A stretch of DNA of 64,000 bases from Marinobacterium arenosum (lineage in GTDB: Bacteria > Pseudomonadota > Gammaproteobacteria > Pseudomonadales > Balneatricaceae). Of the stretch, positions 36,467 to 45,612 are shown piece by piece. The stretch is from contig NZ_JAILYN010000001.1 of NCBI RefSeq assembly GCF_019795155.1, positions 159,373 through 223,372 on the forward strand, given 5' to 3'. The notes beneath the pieces are model-generated. The model made no database searches. It saw nothing but the letters and a program-made list of their open reading frames with translations, and was not told the origin of the DNA. The stretch's first letter is position 1; each line of letters begins with the position of its first letter. The position numbers were made by a program, and so were the translations under genes.

Positions 36467-39400
36467 TCAGGCGGTGGCCATACCAGCCAGCAGCTTGTCG
36501 GCTTCCTTCTGCTGGGTATCGGACCCTTCCGCTTTCACCTCGTTAAGGATATCACGGGCTCCGTCCTGATCACCCATTTCGATGTAAGCCTTGGCCAGAT
36601 CCAGCTTGGTCTCGACCTCATCTGCCCCCGCCAGCAGGTTCAGGTCATCCTCCATACCGGGTAGATCCTCCAGTGCGTCGCTCTCGTCCAGCGCGATCTC
36701 CCGATCGGTACCATTGAGCAGCGCATCCAGTTCGTCATCCAGCTCCGCTTCCAGGTCATGGGCGATACTGGCAGTCAACTCCGCCTCGACATCGACGGCT
36801 TTCTGACTACGCTCCAGGCTAGCCAGGTCGTCGCCGCCTTTGCTGGCAACCTGCTGCCCCAGATCGGCCAGCATGTCATCGAGACCACCACCAAGCTCCT
36901 CCTCCTTAAGTTCCACCTCGGCCAGGTCCGCGGCCGTTGCCTCCTTCGGCTCATCGTCGTCGGCCTGATCGAGCTCGGCCAGCATATCGTCCAATCCGCC
37001 GCTGAACTCCACCTCATCCAAACCAGACTCCGGCACTTCGGCCTCGACGGCCGCTGCTTGCTGAACTTCTTCCAGCGGCAGCTCGAAATCAACCGAGTCA
37101 AGCGCCTCGCCTTCATCGGCTGAAGCCGCCGGCTCCGGCTGTTCGGCCAGCAGTTCAGCCAGGTCCGGATGCAGGTTAAGACCGTCCGATTCCTCAGCAG
37201 CCGCCTCTTCCGTCACCGGCCCGGCAACCTCATCGAAGAGCGCCTCCAGATCATCGCCGGACAGCTCCTCAACGATCTCGGTCGATTCAGACCCTGTTGC
37301 TGCATCAGGCTTCAAAGCCGAATCAAACAGCGCATCCAGCTCGTCATCCGCCAGGCTCGCGTCTACATCATCCTGCACCTCATCTGAGGCGCCCCCGGCA
37401 TCAGCCCCCTTTGCCGAGTCGAACAGCGCGTCCAGCTCGTCGCCTGCCAGATCAGCCTCATTCCCCGCCCCGGTCTCTTCGGCCGCACTATTGGAGCTGG
37501 ACGCCTGGGCCGATGCGAACAGTGCGTCCAGCTCGTCTCCAGCCAGATCAGCCTCATCACCCGCCCCGGCCTCTTCGACCGCACTATTGGAGCTGGACGC
37601 CTGGGCCGATGCGAACAGTGCGTCCAGCTCGTCTCCAGCCAGATCAGCCTCATTAGCCACTCCGCTCTCTTCGGCCGCACTATTAGAACTGGACGCCTGG
37701 GCCGATTGGAACAGTGCGTCCAGCTCGTCGCCTGCCAGCTCTTCCGGCTGCCCGTCATCCGATTGCTCGGCCCGCGACGACTGCTCGGCATCGGACGACT
37801 GCTCAGCCATATCTAGCAACGCGTCCAGTTCATCATCGCTCACCGGACTGTCGGCATCATCGGTATCACCGTCCAGTTCCAGCTTGAACGGGCTTGCCGC
37901 CTGCTCAGCCGTTTCAGCAGCCAGTTCCTCATCGGAGTTCTGCTGCAGGATCTCGTCAAACAGCGAATCCGCTTCCGCCAGTTCCAGAGTCGACCCGGCA
38001 TCTACTTCGGCGGCGTCCTCGACCTCATCGGCCGGCTCGACTGCATCGAGGCCGTTTTCGGCTAGTAACTCGTCGAGGTCCAGGCCATCCAGCAGATCAT
38101 CTTCGTCATCCTGGTCATCATCGGCGATATCGATCTCCAGACCAGTCTCGTCTGCTGCTGTCCCATCAAAAGCTTGCGCAGCCTCTACTGCATCGTCCGC
38201 CGCATCCGCTGCCAGCAACTCATCCAGAGAGGTGTCCAGATCATCGTCGACCTCCTGTGCAGCTTCGCTCTTATCCGCCTTCACCTCGCCCAGCAGGCTG
38301 TCGAGCTCATCTGCCACGGCCCCCTCTTCGGCCAGAATTGAATCCAGCCCCTCATCAGCCGGCGCTTCAGCGGATGATTGAGAGGTCGATGGCTCAGGCT
38401 GCAGTTCATCCAGGTCATCCTCGATGCCCAGATCAAACTCCATGTCTTCCAGATTATCTTCGGCCGGCTGCTCCGCTTCTGCCTGAGTCTCTTCGGATGC
38501 ATCGACGTCGTCCATCAACTCGTCGTCCATCGGATCCAGCTCGAGATCCATATCCAGATCGAGATCCAGATCGGACAGATCATCCAGGTCTTCCATCGCC
38601 TCCAGCTGCTCATCGCTGATTTCGTCAGCCGGGCCTTCCCCTTCAACTGCAGAGGATTCATCGCTTTCTGTTTCTTCCGGCTTATCCGCATCGGCATTGA
38701 GCTCTTCCGGCACCTGCACCAGAGGCTTACCCTGCTCCGGCTGCTCGCCACCGCCCTCTTTGCGGCCACGTCTGAGCAGCGCAAACAGCCCACCACCGAG
38801 CATTACCAGCAAGCCGCCCAGGGCACTACCCCAGTAAAGCGGTGTGGAGAGCAGCTTGTCGACCAGGCTCGGCGACTCGGCAGCCGGTACCGGATCCGGC
38901 GGAATCTGCGCCTTGGCCGCCGCCAATTCCGCCTGCAACTGAGCAACCTGTTGATCCTTCAACTCCAGCAGTCGCTGCAATGTATCCAGCTGCTGCTGCA
39001 CGGCATCAAGCCGCTCATTCATCTCGGAGTTGTCGCGCTCAATACGGTCAACGTCTTCCAGCGCGGCAGAAAGCTGCTGTTCCAACTCCTGGTTGCGATC
39101 GGTCAGCGCTTTCAGCTGATCATCACTTCCCTGGTCCGATACCTTGCCGTCAGCCTTCCGATCAGCCGCAGGATTGGCCGGCGAAACTATCTTCAACTGA
39201 GCCTGTTCAGCCTGCCCGCCGGGCAGGCCATCAGCGCCGGTATCTTTGCGGGAGACATCTACCGGTGCTTTCGCTGGCTTCGAACTCTTGCCACGCCTCT
39301 GCTTCCAGGCTTCGGTCTGACGGGCAACTTCGGCTACCGCTTGCTGCGGCGTCAGGGCGCGAATCTGCTCTTCACTCGGCAGATCCAGCACTACGCCCGC

Positions 39401-40081
39401 TTTCAGCAGATTGACGTTATTGCGATGAAAAGCATCAGGATTCTTCTTCTGCAACGCCACCATCATCTGCTGCGGCGTAATATCTTTACTCGGGCGATGC
39501 TTCAACGCCAACGCCCAGAGGGTGTCTTTTACATCGACATAGATCTGACTGGCGGGCTTCATCCGGGTACGGATGTTATCGGCCGGTGCGCTGGCAGCCG
39601 GGCGCCGCAGGCTGGGCAACGCAGCCGCCTGGCTGCTGACAGCCGGCAGCACCGGCTGTGCCGCCTGGCGCGCCGGGGTCGGATCAAACACCGGCGGATC
39701 CAGCAGCACGGTGTACTCCCGCACCAGACGGCCATTCGGCCAATTGATCTCAACCAGGAAGTTTAGAAAGGGCTCCTTCACCGGCACCGACGAGTGCATC
39801 CGGATAGTGCCTTCGCCATTCGGCGTCAGATCGACGGAGAATTTCACGTCTGACAGGAAACGGGACTTGCTGATCCCAGCCAGGGCGAATTCATCGACAT
39901 CGGCCATCCGTGGCTGGATCTGTAACGGACTAAGCCCTTTGGTCTGGACCAGTCTAATTTCGGCGTCCAGCGGCTCATTCAAGGCCGACTTGATGGTGAT
40001 ATCACCCAAGCCCAGTGCATGGGCTTCGGCGGCACTGAGAACTCCTGCAACCGCGAGGCTGATGGCAAGTTTGCGCAGCAT
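36467..40081 (-). CDS. fimV: FimV-like peptidoglycan-binding polar hub protein
   Basis: This 1204-residue inner-membrane protein organises the cell pole and type IV pili or twitching in Pseudomonas. Domains in order: signal peptide (about 23 residues, LAVAGVLSAAEAHA), FimV N-terminal domain beginning LGLGDITIKSALNEPLDAEI, a LysM module (about 180-240, YVDVKDTLWALALKH...), a coiled coil (QELEQQLSAALEDV...QLQAELAAAK), one transmembrane helix (YWGSALGGLLVMLGGGLFALL), a very acidic cytoplasmic region of about 650 residues, and the C-terminal FimV motif with the TPR-like KLDLAKAYIEMGDQDGA. ATG 40081 has AGGA eight bases upstream. The acidic part contains 32-residue repeats. Confidence 0.93.
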   Translation of the reverse strand: MLRKLAISLAVAGVLSAAEAHALGLGDITIKSALNEPLDAEIRLVQTKGLSPLQIQPRMADVDEFALAGISKSRFLSDVKFSVDLTPNGEGTIRMHSSVPVKEPFLNFLVEINWPNGRLVREYTVLLDPPVFDPTPARQAAQPVLPAVSSQAAALPSLRRPAASAPADNIRTRMKPASQIYVDVKDTLWALALKHRPSKDITPQQMMVALQKKNPDAFHRNNVNLLKAGVVLDLPSEEQIRALTPQQAVAEVARQTEAWKQRRGKSSKPAKAPVDVSRKDTGADGLPGGQAEQAQLKIVSPANPAADRKADGKVSDQGSDDQLKALTDRNQELEQQLSAALEDVDRIERDNSEMNERLDAVQQQLDTLQRLLELKDQQVAQLQAELAAAKAQIPPDPVPAAESPSLVDKLLSTPLYWGSALGGLLVMLGGGLFALLRRGRKEGGGEQPEQGKPLVQVPEELNADADKPEETESDESSAVEGEGPADEISDEQLEAMEDLDDLSDLDLDLDMDLELDPMDDELMDDVDASEETQAEAEQPAEDNLEDMEFDLGIEDDLDELQPEPSTSQSSAEAPADEGLDSILAEEGAVADELDSLLGEVKADKSEAAQEVDDDLDTSLDELLAADAADDAVEAAQAFDGTAADETGLEIDIADDDQDDEDDLLDGLDLDELLAENGLDAVEPADEVEDAAEVDAGSTLELAEADSLFDEILQQNSDEELAAETAEQAASPFKLELDGDTDDADSPVSDDELDALLDMAEQSSDAEQSSRAEQSDDGQPEELAGDELDALFQSAQASSSNSAAEESGVANEADLAGDELDALFASAQASSSNSAVEEAGAGDEADLAGDELDALFASAQASSSNSAAEETGAGNEADLAGDELDALFDSAKGADAGGASDEVQDDVDASLADDELDALFDSALKPDAATGSESTEIVEELSGDDLEALFDEVAGPVTEEAAAEESDGLNLHPDLAELLAEQPEPAASADEGEALDSVDFELPLEEVQQAAAVEAEVPESGLDEVEFSGGLDDMLAELDQADDDEPKEATAADLAEVELKEEELGGGLDDMLADLGQQVASKGGDDLASLERSQKAVDVEAELTASIAHDLEAELDDELDALLNGTDREIALDESDALEDLPGMEDDLNLLAGADEVETKLDLAKAYIEMGDQDGARDILNEVKAEGSDTQQKEADKLLAGMATA
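37389..37772 (-). repeat. Tandem 96-bp (32-residue) repeats inside fimV
   Basis: Four in-frame units of 96 bp, with boundaries near 37389, 37485, 37581 and 37677, encode ELDALFASAQASSSNSA-type segments followed by EE.G..EADLAGD. The middle two are nearly identical and the outer two are diverged. The unit keeps the frame, so copy number could vary without breaking the protein. Confidence 0.8.
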
Positions 40082-40226
40082 TACCGGCTTCCTAAATCGG
40101 ACCCGCCAATTTTTCATAAAAAATCAGAGGGTTGCGTGTCAGACTTCTGCAAGAAGTATTATTTATAAACAATAACAGGGTCAAGGCGGGGCTATAAAGC
40201 CCCTGCCGCACCGTTATATTCTCAAT

Positions 40227-41249
40227 TTATAGGTATTGCTGCACCAGTAATTCTGCGATCTGTACACTGTTCAGCGCAGCGCCTTTGCGTACATTATCGG
40301 CCACTACCCACAAATCTATACCATTTTCGCCATCGAGGTCTTCGCGGATCCGGCTGACATAGACCGCATCCTTGCCGGCGGCCTCTGTCACCGGGGTCGG
40401 ATAGCCACCAGCGGTCTGCTCATCGAGCAGCTCCACACCGGGCGCCGCCGCCATCAATTCCCGCACCTCCCAGGCACTGATCGGGCTGTGGGTTTCGATG
40501 TGTACCGCTTCGCTATGACCGAAGAATACCGGAACCCGCACGCAGGTCGGATTGACCTGGATCTGGTCGTCGGCCAAGATCTTGCGGGTCTCCCAGACCA
40601 TCTTCATCTCTTCGCGGGTGTAGCCGTTATCCTGGAACTCGTCGATATGGGGCAGCACGTTAAAGGCGATCTGCTTGGCATAGACATTGGTCTGCGGCTC
40701 GCGGGCATTCAGCAACGCCGCCGTCTGGGCCGCCAGCTCCTCCACTGCCGCCCGGCCGGAACCGGATACCGCCTGGTAGGTGGCCACGTTGATCCGACGG
40801 ATGCCCACCTGGCGATGGATCGGCGCCAGTGCCACCAGCATCTGGATGGTCGAGCAGTTCGGATTGGCGATGATATTGCGGATGCTGTACTCGGCGATCG
40901 CCTCCGGGTTCACCTCCGGCACCACCAGCGGCACGTCCGGGTCGTTGCGGAAACAGGAGGTGTTGTCGATCACCACCGCGCCGGCATCGGCGGCGATCGG
41001 CGCATACGCCGCCGACACCTCGCCACCGGCCGAGAACAGCGCAATATCCACCTGGCTGAAGTCGAATTCGCTGAGCAGACCAACCTTGTGCGATTTTTCC
41101 TTGAAGAAGATCGTCTTACCGGCCGAATTCTCACCGGCCAGCGGGTACAGGTTTTCGATCGGGAATTCGCGCTGCTGCAACAACTCCAGCATCGCTTCAC
41201 CGACCAGACCGGTGGCCCCGACCACCGCGACATTGAATTTTCTATCCAT
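40227..41249 (-). CDS. Aspartate-semialdehyde dehydrogenase homologue (second asd, Usg/PA3116 type)
   Basis: This 340-residue NADP-dependent dehydrogenase of the Asd family is of the form widespread in bacteria. It has the nucleotide loop VAVVGATGLVGEAML, the active-site Cys132 in ANPNCSTIQM and the later His/Arg region (EFQDNGYTREEMKM...VRVPVFFGHS). All catalytic positions appear to be kept, so it may be a working enzyme of lysine, threonine and methionine synthesis. A different, E. coli-type asd lies 3 kb upstream on the same strand. In Pseudomonas the two are adjacent upstream of fimV. Confidence 0.88.
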   Translation of the reverse strand: MDRKFNVAVVGATGLVGEAMLELLQQREFPIENLYPLAGENSAGKTIFFKEKSHKVGLLSEFDFSQVDIALFSAGGEVSAAYAPIAADAGAVVIDNTSCFRNDPDVPLVVPEVNPEAIAEYSIRNIIANPNCSTIQMLVALAPIHRQVGIRRINVATYQAVSGSGRAAVEELAAQTAALLNAREPQTNVYAKQIAFNVLPHIDEFQDNGYTREEMKMVWETRKILADDQIQVNPTCVRVPVFFGHSEAVHIETHSPISAWEVRELMAAAPGVELLDEQTAGGYPTPVTEAAGKDAVYVSRIREDLDGENGIDLWVVADNVRKGAALNSVQIAELLVQQYL

Positions 41250-41690
41250 CTTCGATTCCTCTTACTACCCGGCCGCCACCTTCCCGATCAGCTGACGATT
41301 TCATGCAAACGGGCCGTGCCAAACGCAAACCAGCCCGAACGAGTCGGGCTGGTGAGATATAAAACCACATTGTACACCTGATCCTGCGCGGCCTCATGCT
41401 TCAATCCCGTATCGGCCGGGCCGATTCCCCGATTTGGTTAACTCGGCACTGGTACGCTGGTGCTATTTCACTTCAAAGGGCTCTCTCAGACCAGGGGAAT
41501 CATCTTTGCCGACCAGGAACCGGCCACCCCCTTACCCACACCGACTCTGAACGCCCCGCCATTAGCCCGCTGAATAGCGCTCAACTATAGTGAACAATTA
41601 TTAACCCATATGAATTCATAACGGTGTTTAGGGCTCGCAATGCCACATTCGCGGCGGCAATACAGCACCGGCCAAAAGGGAAACTTATCA
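41250..41690. other. Divergent intergenic region between the second asd gene and usp
   Basis: No gene is supported in these 441 bases. A 10-bp hairpin lies at 41329-41353 and AT-rich promoter-like sequence at about 41590-41640. The plus-strand usp-BCCT promoter and the minus-strand promoter or read-through for the second asd must be here. Confidence 0.5.
41329..41353 (-). terminator. Hairpin upstream of the second asd gene
   Basis: The 10-bp perfect stem ACCAGCCCGA/TCGGGCTGGT (41329-41338 with 41344-41353) has a five-base loop. On the minus strand it is followed by TTTGCGTTTGG. It could be a leader attenuator for the second asd gene or the end of antisense transcription. Confidence 0.45.
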
Positions 41691-42104
41691 ATGTATTCAG
41701 ACATCATGGTCCCGGTTGAGTTGGCCCATATTGACCACATCGGCAAGGCCTTGAAGGTTGCCGCGGACCTGGCCCGGCACTACGGGGCCAAGGTCCATTA
41801 CGTTGGCGTGACCAGCGCCCTGCCCAGCGAAGTGGCCCACAACCCGGCCGAGTTTACCGAGAAACTCCAGCAGTTCGCTGCCGATCAGGGAGCCGCCTAC
41901 GGTATAGATACACAGGCTCACCCGCTGACCTCTCACGACCCGACCGCCGACCTCGACCTCGCACTGGAACATGCGGAACAAACCATAGGCGCGGATCTGG
42001 TGATCATGGCCTCACATCTGCCCGGTTTCGCCGACCATATCTTCGGCTCTCACGGCGGCCATATCGCATCGCACTCGAAGTTGTCGGTATTCATCGTCAG
42101 ATAA
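41691..42104 (+). CDS. Universal stress protein (UspA family)
   Basis: This 137-residue cytosolic protein has the UspA opening MYSDIMVPVELAHIDHIGKALKVAADLA and the C-terminal strand/loop ADLVIMASHLPG...GSHGGHIASHSKLSVFIVR. That loop resembles the ATP-binding G-2x-G-9x-S/T motif, though not exactly. ATG 41691 follows AAAAGGGAAA. It lies 68 bases upstream of a BCCT carrier gene. In Halomonas the UspA protein TeaD regulates an ectoine transporter, so this one may regulate its BCCT neighbour; that is inference. Confidence 0.85.
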   Translation: MYSDIMVPVELAHIDHIGKALKVAADLARHYGAKVHYVGVTSALPSEVAHNPAEFTEKLQQFAADQGAAYGIDTQAHPLTSHDPTADLDLALEHAEQTIGADLVIMASHLPGFADHIFGSHGGHIASHSKLSVFIVR

Positions 42105-42172
42105 GCAAGGCGATGGCGCTTAACCAGCTTTCGCTATTGGCAATTAACTAAACGCAGGGGGAATTACTGACA

Positions 42173-43792
42173 ATGCCCACTGAATCTCAACGCCCGACAG
42201 CGCCGTCTGGTGAAATAGATACCGATTACGACATCGGCCAAGATAACATCCAGGCCAGCATCGGCTCCCTGGAAGTCGATATTCACAACCCCGTTTTCCC
42301 GATTTCAGCACTCTCCGTCATCATTCTGGTGCTGTTCTGCCTGATCTTCGACGAGACGGCGGCCGATGCCTTCGGCGCCCTGCGCCCCTGGCTGACCACC
42401 CAGTTCGACTGGGTGTTCGCCATCAGCATGAACATCTTCGTACTGTTCTGTCTGTTCTTGATTTTCTCCCCGCTGGGCAAAGTCAAGATCGGCGGCAAGA
42501 GCGCCATGCCGGAGTATTCCTATCCGGCCTGGTTCTCGATGCTGTTTGCCGCCGGCATGGGTATCGGCCTGGTATTCTACGGCGTACTGGAACCGCTGAA
42601 TCACACCTTGACCCCACCGCTGGGCGCGCCCGGCGTACTGGACAGTGACGGCAATCTGGCGGATGCAGCGACTGCCGAAGCGGCCGTCCGCCTGGGAATG
42701 GCCGGCACCATCTTCCACTGGGGGCTGCACCCCTGGGCGGTCTACAGCGTGGTGGCGCTGGCGCTGGCGCTTTTCTCCTACAACAAGGGTTTGCCACTGA
42801 GCATCCGTTCGGCTTTTTATCCGATTCTCGGCGACCGCGTCTGGGGCTGGCCGGGGCATCTTATCGACTCGCTGGCTGCGCTGGCCACCCTGGCCGGCCT
42901 GGCGACCTCGCTCGGTTACGGCTCCTCACAAGCGGCGGCAGGCCTGAACCATGTATTCGGCATCGAAGCCACTATCGAATTGCAGGTGATCATCATCATT
43001 TGCGTGACGGGCCTGGCGCTCATCTCGGTGGTTCGCGGGCTGGATGGTGGCGTCAAGCTGCTGTCCGAAGTGAACATGGGGATGGCGTTGCTGCTGTTCC
43101 TGTTCGTACTGATCTTCGGCGCCACATCCGACATCTTCTCAACGCTGTTCGGGGGCACTGCCGCCTACATCATCAATCTGCCGGCACTTTCCAACTGGAT
43201 AGGCCGCGAGGACACCGGTTACTTCCATGGCTGGACGACCTTCTACTGGGCCTGGTGGATCGCGTGGTCGCCGTTCGTCGGCATGTTCATCGCCCGTGTA
43301 TCGCTGGGGCGCTCCGTGCGCGAATTTATCATCTGCGTACTGCTGGCACCTACGCTGGCCTGCGTGATGTGGATGGCGGTGTTCGGCGGTACCGCGATCG
43401 CCCAGCTGGTTAACGACGGCTATACCGGGGTCCAGCAGACGATCGCCAACTGGACCCCGGAACTGTCGTTGTTCGCCATGCTGGAGTTGCTACCGCTATC
43501 GACCCTGACCTCATTGCTCGGCATCGTGCTGGTACTGGTGTTCTTCGTGACCTCGTCGGATTCCGGATCACTGGTGGTCGATACCATCTGCGCCGGCGGC
43601 AAGATTGACGCCCCTATGCCGCAGCGGGTGTTCTGGTGCAGTTTCGAGGGTTTGGTCGCCATCGCCCTGCTGCTCGGCGGCGGATTGGGATCACTGCAGG
43701 CGCTGGCCATCGCCACCGGCTTCCCGTTTGCCATCGTCACCGTGGCCATGTGCTACTGCATATACCAGGGGCTGCGTAGCGAACCGGTCTGA
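42173..43792 (+). CDS. BCCT family betaine/carnitine/choline-type transporter (with usp)
   Basis: This 539-residue inner-membrane symporter has twelve predicted helices. Family marks are AGMGIGLVFYGVLEPLNH, FHWGLHPWAVYSVVALALA and the substrate-site helix FYWAWWIAWSPFVGMFIARVSLGRSVREF with its Trp cluster. TSSDSGSLVVDTI follows. The N-terminal 40 residues are acidic and hydrophilic. The GMGIG form of the motif is that of Na+-coupled carriers. The C-terminus is short, unlike osmosensing BetP. It follows the usp gene, which suggests uptake of a compatible solute under stress. Confidence 0.92.
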   Translation: MPTESQRPTAPSGEIDTDYDIGQDNIQASIGSLEVDIHNPVFPISALSVIILVLFCLIFDETAADAFGALRPWLTTQFDWVFAISMNIFVLFCLFLIFSPLGKVKIGGKSAMPEYSYPAWFSMLFAAGMGIGLVFYGVLEPLNHTLTPPLGAPGVLDSDGNLADAATAEAAVRLGMAGTIFHWGLHPWAVYSVVALALALFSYNKGLPLSIRSAFYPILGDRVWGWPGHLIDSLAALATLAGLATSLGYGSSQAAAGLNHVFGIEATIELQVIIIICVTGLALISVVRGLDGGVKLLSEVNMGMALLLFLFVLIFGATSDIFSTLFGGTAAYIINLPALSNWIGREDTGYFHGWTTFYWAWWIAWSPFVGMFIARVSLGRSVREFIICVLLAPTLACVMWMAVFGGTAIAQLVNDGYTGVQQTIANWTPELSLFAMLELLPLSTLTSLLGIVLVLVFFVTSSDSGSLVVDTICAGGKIDAPMPQRVFWCSFEGLVAIALLLGGGLGSLQALAIATGFPFAIVTVAMCYCIYQGLRSEPV

Positions 43793-43876
43793 ACGACATG
43801 ACAGGAAGACCACCCCGACAGACAAACACGTTTCCGCCGGGGCGCTCGATAGTGCGGCTTTAGGGACTAGCAACAA

Positions 43877-43906
43877 AAGGCGCATCGCCATCTGGCGATG
43901 CGCCTT
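43877..43906. terminator. Strong hairpin between the BCCT and glsB genes
   Basis: A 13-bp perfect stem (AAGGCGCATCGCC, 43877-43889, with 43894-43906; loop ATCT) lies 85 bases after the BCCT stop. There is no clear plus-strand T-tract, so it may be a partial terminator. Confidence 0.5.
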
Positions 43907-43941
43907 GAAATGACAAGCCATCTAACGACTGGAGAAACCTT

Positions 43942-44193
43942 ATGGATATCGGCAGCCTGCTCCTCTTCCTGGTCATCGGGGCACTGGCAGGCTGGTTGGC
44001 CGGTAAGCTGGTCAAGGGCAGCGGCTTCGGCCTGCTGGGCAACATTGCGGTAGGTATCGTTGGCGCAGTGATCGGCGGCTTCGTGTTCCGGCTGATAGGG
44101 CTGTATGCCACCGGCCTGATCGGTTCGATCATCACCGCCACCGTCGGCGCAGTGTTGCTGCTGTACGTCGCCGGATTGCTCAGGAAACGCTAG
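43942..44193 (+). CDS. GlsB/YeaQ/YmgE family small membrane protein
   Basis: This 83-residue protein has three hydrophobic Gly-rich helices (LLLFLVIGALAGWLAGKL, GLLGNIAVGIVGAVIGGFVF, TGLIGSIITATVGAVLLLYV). That pattern and length define the GlsB/YeaQ/YmgE (transglycosylase-associated) family, induced by stress in several bacteria but of unknown mechanism. CTGGAG is eight to nine bases upstream of the ATG. Together with usp and BCCT it makes a stress-related insert between the two asd genes. Confidence 0.88.
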   Translation: MDIGSLLLFLVIGALAGWLAGKLVKGSGFGLLGNIAVGIVGAVIGGFVFRLIGLYATGLIGSIITATVGAVLLLYVAGLLRKR

Positions 44194-44307
44194 GAGCCTG
44201 TCGGACTTGGCACTGACCTAACCGGCTCTGGCTTCCTGCTTCGCCCTAACTCCTGCATCCATGCAGTCGTGCGGAATAGCGGATAGCGGCCAAGCCCGAC
44301 AGGCTCC
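44193..44307. repeat. 115-bp element bounded by a 19-bp inverted repeat
   Basis: GGAGCCTGTCGGACTTGGC (44193-44211) and the inverted copy at 44289-44307 match at 18 of 19 positions. Between them lies a second dyad, CTGCAT-CC-ATGCAG. The element starts on the last base of the glsB stop codon. The arrangement resembles a small non-coding mobile element (MITE-like) or a REP-type cruciform. No clear target-site duplication is visible. Confidence 0.55.
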
Positions 44308-44320
44308 CAGTATCGCCGTA

Positions 44321-44351
44321 TAAAAGATCAGCCCGCACAAGGCGGGCTGAT
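44321..44351 (-). terminator. Intrinsic terminator of asd
   Basis: A 10-bp perfect stem (ATCAGCCCGC 44327-44336 with 44342-44351, loop of five) is followed on the minus strand by CTTTTA. It lies 27 bases past the asd stop. Confidence 0.62.
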
Positions 44352-44378
44352 TTGATCGTGCGTTACCAGCTGGACGCT

Positions 44379-45491
44379 TTAGTCGTCCATCAGGATCCGC
44401 AGCATGCGGCGCAGCGGCTCGGCCGCGCCCCACAGCAACTGGTCTCCGACGCTGAACGCGTTCAGGAACTCGTTGCCCAGGTTCATCTTGCGCAGACGAC
44501 CCACCGGTACCGACAGGGTGCCGGTCACCTTGGCCGGCGTCAGCTCCTGGGCGGTGATGTCGCGCTCGTTCGGGATCACCTTCACCCAGTCGTTGGCCTC
44601 GGCGATCATCGCTTCGATCTCGTCCATCGGCAGATCACGCTTCAGCTTGATGGTGAATGCCTGGCTGTGGCAGCGCATCGCGCCGATCCGCACACAGGTG
44701 CCGTCGATCGGGATCGGGTTGCCGGAACGACCGAGAATCTTGTTGGTCTCGGCGTACGCCTTCCACTCTTCACGGCTCTGGCCGTTATCCAACCGGGTGT
44801 CGATCCACGGGATCAGCGAGCCGGCCAGCGGCACGCCGAAGTTGTCGACCGGCATCTTGTCGCTGCGAATGGTCTCCGCCACGATACGGTCCACTTCCAG
44901 GATCGCCGAAGAGGCGTCCAGCTTGTCGGCCACGGAATCTTCGATGATGCCCATCTGGCTGATCAGCTCACGCATATGACGGGCACCGCCACCGGACGCC
45001 GCCTGATAGGTCATCGAGGTCATCCACTCGACCAGGTCCTGCTGGAACAGGCCACCGAGACCCATCAGCATCAGCGAGACGGTGCAGTTGCCGCCGACGA
45101 AGGTCTTGACGCCGCTGCTCAGGCCATCCTTGATCACGTTCATGTTGACCGGATCAAGGATGATGATCGCTTCGTCATCCATCCGCAGCGAAGAGGCGGC
45201 GTCGATCCAGTAGCCGTTCCAGCCGGCTTCACGCAGTTTGGGGTAGACTGCTTTGGTGTAGTCCCCACCCTGGCAGGAGATAATGGCGTCCATCTGTTTC
45301 AGCTCATCAATGGAGTGAGCGTCCTTCAGCGTCGGAATGGTTTTCCCGATCTCCGGACCTGCCTGACCTACCTGGGATGTGGTGAAGAACACCGGCTCTT
45401 CGATATGATCGAAATCGCCCTCGTCCTTCATGCGTTGCATCAACACGGAACCCACCATTCCGCGCCAGCCTACGAAACCTACACGCTTCAT
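44379..45491 (-). CDS. asd: Aspartate-semialdehyde dehydrogenase Asd (E. coli type)
   Basis: Asd reduces aspartyl phosphate to aspartate semialdehyde with NADPH, feeding diaminopimelate, lysine, methionine and threonine. With ATG 45491 ([18 protein letters not shown]) the protein is 370 residues, close to E. coli Asd (367). The active-site Cys136 is in [18 protein letters not shown] is five bases before the ATG. It is downstream of leuB but separated by a good terminator, so it has its own promoter in the AT-rich stretch at 45500-45530. Confidence 0.96.
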   Translation of the reverse strand: MKRVGFVGWRGMVGSVLMQRMKDEGDFDHIEEPVFFTTSQVGQAGPEIGKTIPTLKDAHSIDELKQMDAIISCQGGDYTKAVYPKLREAGWNGYWIDAASSLRMDDEAIIILDPVNMNVIKDGLSSGVKTFVGGNCTVSLMLMGLGGLFQQDLVEWMTSMTYQAASGGGARHMRELISQMGIIEDSVADKLDASSAILEVDRIVAETIRSDKMPVDNFGVPLAGSLIPWIDTRLDNGQSREEWKAYAETNKILGRSGNPIPIDGTCVRIGAMRCHSQAFTIKLKRDLPMDEIEAMIAEANDWVKVIPNERDITAQELTPAKVTGTLSVPVGRLRKMNLGNEFLNAFSVGDQLLWGAAEPLRRMLRILMDD

Positions 45492-45524
45492 TGGTATCCC
45501 CAAAAAATATCCAACTAAAAATAT

Positions 45525-45555
45525 AAAAAACGGTCGGGATCCGAAGAGCCCGACC
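45525..45555 (-). terminator. Intrinsic terminator of leuB
   Basis: The stem GGTCGGG/CCCGACC (45532-45538 with 45549-45555) is followed on the minus strand by G and T6 (A6 at 45525-45530). It lies about 60 bases past the leuB stop and separates leuCDB from asd. Confidence 0.75.
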
Positions 45556-45612
45556 TTTAACCATTCTGCAATCTATTCAGGCGGGTTGCAATTCGCCTTT
45601 ATGCGAGGCCGC

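Noticed and set aside
41691..43792. TeaABC-type ectoine TRAP system with TeaD
   Set aside because: Only a UspA-type protein is present; the transporter is a BCCT carrier, not a TRAP system.
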